Source: Bacteroidota bacterium (GTDB lineage: Bacteria; Bacteroidota; Bacteroidia; AKYH767-A; OLB10). Taken from it: DNA of 64,000 nt. Shown piece after piece: positions 58,850 through 64,000 of the stretch; within the stretch, counting starts at the first letter, position 1, and every line of letters begins with the position of its first letter. Where the stretch lies: NCBI GenBank assembly GCA_016721435.1, contig JADKIC010000015.1, positions 1-64,000 on the forward strand, written 5' to 3'. The position numbers and the translations under genes were made by a program. The notes below the pieces were generated by a model. The model was not told the origin of the DNA, searched no databases, and was given only the letters and a program-made list of their open reading frames with translations.

Positions 58850-59746
58850 TTACCTCAATACAATCGATGACACTCCGGAAAAATTACCGTCCACATATAA
58901 TTCAACAGTATAAGTGCCGGCGGTAAATATCCGGTCCTGCTCTTCAAATTCCATGCAGAAATTATCTTTTTCGTTTTTATAGTCAATGGCTTTAGAAACC
59001 GTGTAGAGCATCTCTTCAGACGTACTCGCATTCTTAAAACTACTGCTGCCCTCTGAACGGTTGCCTAAAACTTTTCCACCCGGTTCAATGATTCGTAAAT
59101 AAATAGTTTTTTGACCTGCCTTGGCGATTTTATTTTCCAGCAATGTAAAACACGTTTCAATTTTGTTGGCACGTTTTGCCATCGCGGTAGAAGTGTATTT
59201 ATCGTTGTTACGCTTTTTAAAAGCGAGCACTTTTAAATATTCTGATCGTAAAACAGAGGCGGTGTTGACCGTACTCTCTAAATTTTTTGATAAGGAATCA
59301 ACAGTACTTGTCAATTCATTCTTCTCGCGTTTTAAATTTTCATTTTCTACCAGCAAAGTATCGATTCTTTCCAGGTATTCATCACGTAACTTTTTTAACT
59401 CCGCCAATTCAGCTTGTAACTGTTTATTGAGTTTAGTGGAATTAGATTCTTTGCGCATTAATGCCTGAATTTTGGCTTTCTGCTCATCCACTTTTCCATT
59501 GGCTTCTAAAAGAAGACTGTCAAGGCGACTATTAACCCCTTTGAATTGATTTAATTCTGTATACGTATCGTTCAGCTCCTTTTCAATATCAAGGTTAGCT
59601 GTGATGAGATTTTCTTTCTCTACACGATGATCATCCTGCAAGGATGTCTTGCTCATGAAGAGCCATCCGTTTAATCCCAAAGAAGCGATAAGTAGTGCAA
59701 TAAGCACTTTGTTTGTATTATTGCCGCCCGGCTTAGTATTGTCCAT
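58850..59746 (-). CDS. Membrane-anchored coiled-coil protein
   Basis: 298 residues. One N-terminal helix (VLIALLIASLGLNGWLFM) is followed by a long coiled coil (about 38-175: heptad-rich ELNDTYTELNQFKG ... ENLKREKNELTSTVDSLSKNLE), then a beta-rich C-terminal domain (KTIYLRIIEPGGKVLGN; AGTYTVELYVDGNFSGVSSIVLR). A Bacteroidetes envelope protein of unknown function, possibly a spacer or sensor. Intact. Confidence 0.7.
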   Translation of the reverse strand: MDNTKPGGNNTNKVLIALLIASLGLNGWLFMSKTSLQDDHRVEKENLITANLDIEKELNDTYTELNQFKGVNSRLDSLLLEANGKVDEQKAKIQALMRKESNSTKLNKQLQAELAELKKLRDEYLERIDTLLVENENLKREKNELTSTVDSLSKNLESTVNTASVLRSEYLKVLAFKKRNNDKYTSTAMAKRANKIETCFTLLENKIAKAGQKTIYLRIIEPGGKVLGNRSEGSSSFKNASTSEEMLYTVSKAIDYKNEKDNFCMEFEEQDRIFTAGTYTVELYVDGNFSGVSSIVLR

Positions 59747-59841
59747 TTTTTGTTTAATTTGTTACTGCTAAGCTATGGAGGATTTAGTCGAAGTGGGGCA
59801 ATTGTTTTCGTTTTTTGTGAACAGGTAAAGTATTTGAATTT

Positions 59842-60870
59842 TTATAAGGGGAGTCTGGCTAAGGGTGTGGTAGCCATGGAACAGAAATCTTTCGCAAGAT
59901 ATTTATGATAGGCGAATGCTGAAATCATGCCTGCATTGTCTGTACAGAATTCAAAATCAGGTATGTAGGTTTTCCAGTTTTCTTCCAATCCTGTTTCAGT
60001 AAGAGTTTTTCTGAGGTGACTGTTGGCGGATACTCCACCTGCAAGAGCGATAATGCTGATACCGGTTTCTTTCGCTGCTAACCGGACTTTATTGATGAGA
60101 ATTCTAACGATGGTTTCCTGAACACTTGCGCAAACATCAGCTGTTTTATCTCCCGGGAAATTCGGATCGAGAAGTCTTTCTTTCTTTAAAAAGTAGAGAA
60201 CAGCAGTTTTTAATCCGCTAAAACTGAAGTCGAGGCCGGGTGCATGAGGGTGCGGGAATTTATAAGCAAATGGGTTTCCGTCTGCAGCTAGCTTATCAAT
60301 AAAGGGTCCACCGGGGTAAGGTAATCCAAGCATTTTAGCAACTTTATCGAAAGCTTCACCTGCTGCATCATCCTGTGTTTGGCCGATGAGCTCCATCTTG
60401 AGGAAGTCCCTTACGAGAACAATTTGTGTATGACCTCCGGATACCGTCAAACATAAAAATGGGAAATCGGGAATCTCCCCTTCCTGATGCTCCCTGAAAG
60501 TAAAATTGGCTATGACGTGCGCTTGCATATGATTGACTTCAATCAGCGGGATATTCAAGGAGAGCGCCATCCCTTTGGCGAAAGATGTTCCTACCAGTAA
60601 GGATCCAATAAGTCCGGGACCTCGGGTAAATGCGATGGCATCCAGTTGGTCTACGGTTATTCCGGCATCCTTTAATGCTACATCAATAACAGGTACAATA
60701 TGCAGCTGATGTGCCCGGGAAGCCAATTCCGGAACTACTCCTCCGTAACGGGCATGAATTTCTTGTCCGGCGGTAATATTAGAGAGGATTCTGCCGTTCC
60801 TGCTTACAGACGCTGAAGTTTCATCGCACGAGGATTCAATCCCAAGAATATAAACCGCTTTGATGTTCAT
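59842..60870 (-). CDS. tsaD: tRNA threonylcarbamoyladenosine synthase TsaD
   Basis: 342 residues from ATG at 60870 (MNIKAVYILGIESSCDETSASV); a start 11 codons upstream lacks family similarity. ASKHA-type fold with metal ligands in VNHMQAHVIANF (HxxxH) and FLCLTVSGGHTQIVLV, plus GPGLIGSLLVG and ALAGGVSANSHLR. It transfers threonylcarbamoyl to A37 of ANN-decoding tRNAs with TsaB and TsaE. Intact, divergent from the TamB-like gene. Confidence 0.94.
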   Translation of the reverse strand: MNIKAVYILGIESSCDETSASVSRNGRILSNITAGQEIHARYGGVVPELASRAHQLHIVPVIDVALKDAGITVDQLDAIAFTRGPGLIGSLLVGTSFAKGMALSLNIPLIEVNHMQAHVIANFTFREHQEGEIPDFPFLCLTVSGGHTQIVLVRDFLKMELIGQTQDDAAGEAFDKVAKMLGLPYPGGPFIDKLAADGNPFAYKFPHPHAPGLDFSFSGLKTAVLYFLKKERLLDPNFPGDKTADVCASVQETIVRILINKVRLAAKETGISIIALAGGVSANSHLRKTLTETGLEENWKTYIPDFEFCTDNAGMISAFAYHKYLAKDFCSMATTPLARLPL

Positions 60871-60988
60871 AATACGTTCACAAAAGTATGCTAACCTTAG
60901 CAATTAGAACTTAGTTTCGCCCTGTTATTGCCGGTAACTGCATTAAAAAACATTAATTATCCGCCGACTTAGAAACATATCGATTTTT

Positions 60989-63900
60989 TTGCTGGTATTT
61001 GTATTGCTGGTGCTCTTAACCTTCAGATTGATTGTTAAAGTACCTGTAGTGCAAACCTGGCTGGTTCAACGTGCCACATCGTATCTGTCCGGTGAGTTGG
61101 AGACGAAAGTTAGTATTGATGCAGTAGATATAAAGTTATTTAGAAGCGTTGTTCTAAAAGGAGTGTATGTAGAGGATCTGCAGCAGGATACTTTGTTGTA
61201 TTTACCCGATTTGCAGGTTTCCATCAGCAGATTTAGCTATAAGAAACAACGAATTACCATTGCAGCTGTTACACTGGAAAATGCCAGAATCGGAATAAAG
61301 CGTTATAAAGATCCCCGGGACTATAACCTTGATTTTATTCTGGATTATTTTTCCGGTGCTGAAAAGGACACTACCAGCAAACAACCCTGGGACATCAAAG
61401 TGGAGAAAATAACATTGAAGAATTGTTTCCTGACGTATAAAGATTATAAGTTCGCTGATGTAAATGAAGGTATCGACTGGGATGATTTGGCATTTCAACA
61501 CCTCGACGTTCAATTGGAAGATCTGGAACCAAGGGGCGATACCTTGCAATTTCTTTTGAAGCATATCGCTTTTACCGAGAAGAGTGGCTTTGTGTTGAAA
61601 CATCTTTCATCTAAAACATTGATGAAGCCTGAAAGTATGGATTTTGAAGCCCTGCAAATACAAACAGCAGGTAGCGACATTCACTCCAATATTCGTTTTG
61701 ATTTTAACTCAATGGATGACTTTCAGGAGTTCATAACCAATGTGAAATGGAATGCGAAATTTGACAAGAGTATCGTTGATTTTTATGACCTTTCTTATTT
61801 TGCCTCCGAGTTAAAAAATGTAAATAAGACGCTCGAACTTAAAGGTGACGTAGCAGGGACAGTGGATAGATTTAAAGGAAAAAATCTTGAGGTGCGTTAT
61901 AGCAAGTCGACGTATTTCAAAGGAAATGTAAATATGACAGGGTTGCCTGATTTTTTTGAAACATATATTGAAATGAATGCGGAAGAAATCGCTTTCAATA
62001 GTCAGGATATAGAAACCATCCCATCTTTTCCTTTTGATAGTATGAAAACAATTTCATTGCCGGAGCAGATCAAATCATTAGGGGACGTGAAATTTAAAGG
62101 ACATTTCAATGGGTTTTATAATGATTTTGTAGCGTATGGCAATGTGAGCACCGCGCTGGGCTATCTCAGCTCTGACCTGAGCTTGAAAATTGGTAATGTA
62201 GACAAGCAAACCAGCTACAAAGGAAGTGTCAGGCTCTTTGATTTCGACATCGGCAAGTTCTGGAATGTGGAGGATGTATTGGGTAAGATCAGTATGAAAT
62301 CTGCTGTGGAAGGCAAAGGTTTTTTGTTAAAGAATATCGATGCGAAGCTGGAAGGCGAAATTTCAGCTTTGTACTTTAATGGATACGATTATAACAACAT
62401 CAGTATGAACGGGCGCTTTGCTCAGAAGCTATTTACAGGGGAAGTTGTGGTGCTGGATAAACATCTGGATATGGATTTTCAGGGTGAAATTGACTTAACC
62501 GGTAATTTGCCCGTATTTAATTTTAATTCATCCTTGCGTAAAGTGGATCTGGCGAGTCTGAATTTTCTGAAAAGAGAGAACAATCCCACTTTCGCAGCCG
62601 AAGTCAGCATCAGTCTTACCGGAAATACATTAGATAATGCGGAAGGCTCTGTGTTGTTTGAAGAAGTGAGTTACAAAGAAGGTGATAAGCTCGTAACAGC
62701 CGATAGTATTTTTATAGAAACGATGCTGGGTGAAAGAAGAGATTTTAAGCTGACATCCGATTTCATTGACTTACGTATTGCAGGTGATTATAATTTTCAG
62801 CCTTGAACAAAACCTTACAACATTTCATCTCCCTTTACATTCCTGCTTTGACAACCTTAAATAACAAACGACCTGAATCACAGGAATTTAATTTTAAAGG
62901 ACAAATCAAGAAGTCGAGTGAGATCATGAGTATTTTTTATCCGGAAATTGTTATTGCGGATAGTAGTTCCTTTGAAGGTAAAGTAAGTACAGATAATAAT
63001 GAACTTTCTATTCTTGTAAATTCTAAAAAATTATTAATAGGGGAAGTAGCATTTGATGATATTTATATTGATAGTCACAGTGACGCTATGAGTTTTTTCT
63101 TCAGAACTAATTTTAGTCGCATATCCGTTAGTGATAGTGTGGCATTAAATCAAGTATCATTAAATGGCTTTACCAATAAGGATACTGCCAGTTTTTTAAT
63201 TGGGTTCTCCGGTGAAGATTCCCTGCTCTCACATGCCTCTTTTTATCTGAATGCTGGTTTTCTAACTACCGGTTATACCACGATTAAAATTGTTCCGGAA
63301 TATTTATTACTTGCAGGAAAGACATGGTCAATCGATAGTGAGAATTATATTCTTGCAGATAGTACCGGATTGTTATTGAGCAAAGTTAATTTCAGAAATG
63401 AAGTACAGGAGTTGTCGATGAATGGCATCATTGGGAGAGATTCTACAGCCAAACTCGCAGTGTTATTTAAAGATTTTCAAGCGGATCAGGTCAATGATTT
63501 TTTAAGTATTTATAATGTAAAGGTCGGTGGAATTGTAAATGGAACTGCGTTGATTTCAGGTGTTACGGGAAGGCCTGCATTTAATTCAGATCTGAATGTG
63601 CAAAATTTAAGTTGGTTTAATGATACCCTTGGCGATACAGAAATTCATACCAAATGGGATAGTCAATTGAATAGGGTGGATGTGACGGCTATCGCGACGC
63701 GAGGTGGAGAGAAAAATATTCAAGTGGAAGGATTTTATCAGATTACCAAGGAAGATGATATTCTGGATTTTACGGCTAAACTTCAGAAAACCTATATACA
63801 ATCGTTTGGCCATTATTTGAAAGGCCTGGTCTCTAATCTTTCCGGTATAGCAAGCGGTGATTTATATTTGAAAGGTACTGCTAAGAAACCGGTGCTTACA

Positions 63901-64000
63901 GGAAAAGTACATCTCCAGAAAGTAGGATTTTTGATAGATTATCTGAATACGAGCTATACGTTCTCAACCGAGGTCGATATTAAAGAAGACCGTTTTGTAT
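60989..64000 (+). CDS. tamB: TamB/DUF490-like envelope assembly protein, 3' end beyond window (one frameshift)
   Basis: At least 1,000 residues. An N-terminal membrane anchor (LLVFVLLVLLTFRLIVKVPVVQTWLVQRATSYLSG) is followed by long AsmA/TamB-type beta repeats (VDIKLFRSVVLKGVYVEDL; FKGKNLEVRYSKSTYFKGNV; GEISALYFNGYDYNNISMNGRFAQ). TamB-type proteins bridge the envelope and support lipid or outer-membrane protein transport. Start taken as TTG at 60989; the frame is open back to 60947 and could start earlier. One shift near 62793 (NFS then ALNKTLQHFISLYIPALTT) continues the protein to the edge. Confidence 0.85.

Overview
The window comes from a chromosome of a Bacteroidota (Bacteroidetes) bacterium, probably an environmental relative of the Chitinophagales/Sphingobacteriales. 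The evidence is two type IX secretion sorting-domain proteins, a CHU_C gliding-motility C-terminal protein, TonB receptors with N-terminal carboxypeptidase-like domains, an ECF sigma/anti-sigma pair, TAnnTTTG-type promoter boxes and mostly absent Shine-Dalgarno sites. There is no rRNA or tRNA and no recognisable transposase or phage. About 30 single-base frameshifts interrupt otherwise well-conserved genes (lpd, katG, mutL, parE, rsmB-like, tamB and others). Most lie in short homopolymers and each gene resumes in the next frame, so sequencing or assembly indels are the likeliest cause. Such genes are given here as one spanning CDS.

Layout. 1-9.2 kb: ornithine aminotransferase (cut by the window edge), a large CHU_C protein, RlmD-type rRNA methyltransferase, and a stand-alone TonB plug protein divergent from an ECF sigma / anti-sigma-TPR / carboxypeptidase-like operon. 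9.2-15 kb: repeat-rich, with an 11-copy 53-bp array, long palindromic elements, a TonB receptor, a Doc-type and a ParE-type toxin-antitoxin pair, and echoes of the receptor's 3' end. 15-28 kb: lipoamide dehydrogenase, a T9SS protein, M61 peptidase, RidA, ChaN-like protein, KatG followed by a 17-copy 11-bp array, and small accessory genes. 28-38.5 kb: accessory genes (serine hydrolase-TPR, SBBP/T9SS protein, WG-repeat protein, GxxExxY protein, CPBP protease) around pabA/trpG and rnpB. 38.5-50.7 kb: 7TM-HD phosphohydrolase, a metal-type TonB receptor with paired operators, mutL, two rhomboid proteases, an orphan Cas6-like protein and an AsmA-like/GT51 fusion. 51-64 kb: c-type heme lipoprotein, MsrB, ParE-ParC, an RsmB-like methyltransferase, a coiled-coil membrane protein, TsaD and a TamB-like protein running off the edge.

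What stands out is repeat biology. Long palindromic elements (about 130-150 bp) with a conserved central hairpin, whose stem is kept by compensatory changes between copies, sit right behind gene ends. In several places 40-50 nt of a gene terminus is present twice, on the two sides of or near the element: the HD gene, the TonB receptor and a lost gene ending GYTV-x-x-KK. A second palindrome family surrounds rnpB. There the first 52 nt of RNase P RNA occur three times without mismatch, and an 18-bp palindrome of the same family forms an extra helix inside the RNA. The family also forms interleaved (pseudoknot-order) palindromes at two loci. The palindromic insertions and the duplicated gene ends look linked, and I regard this as the most promising undescribed feature of the window.
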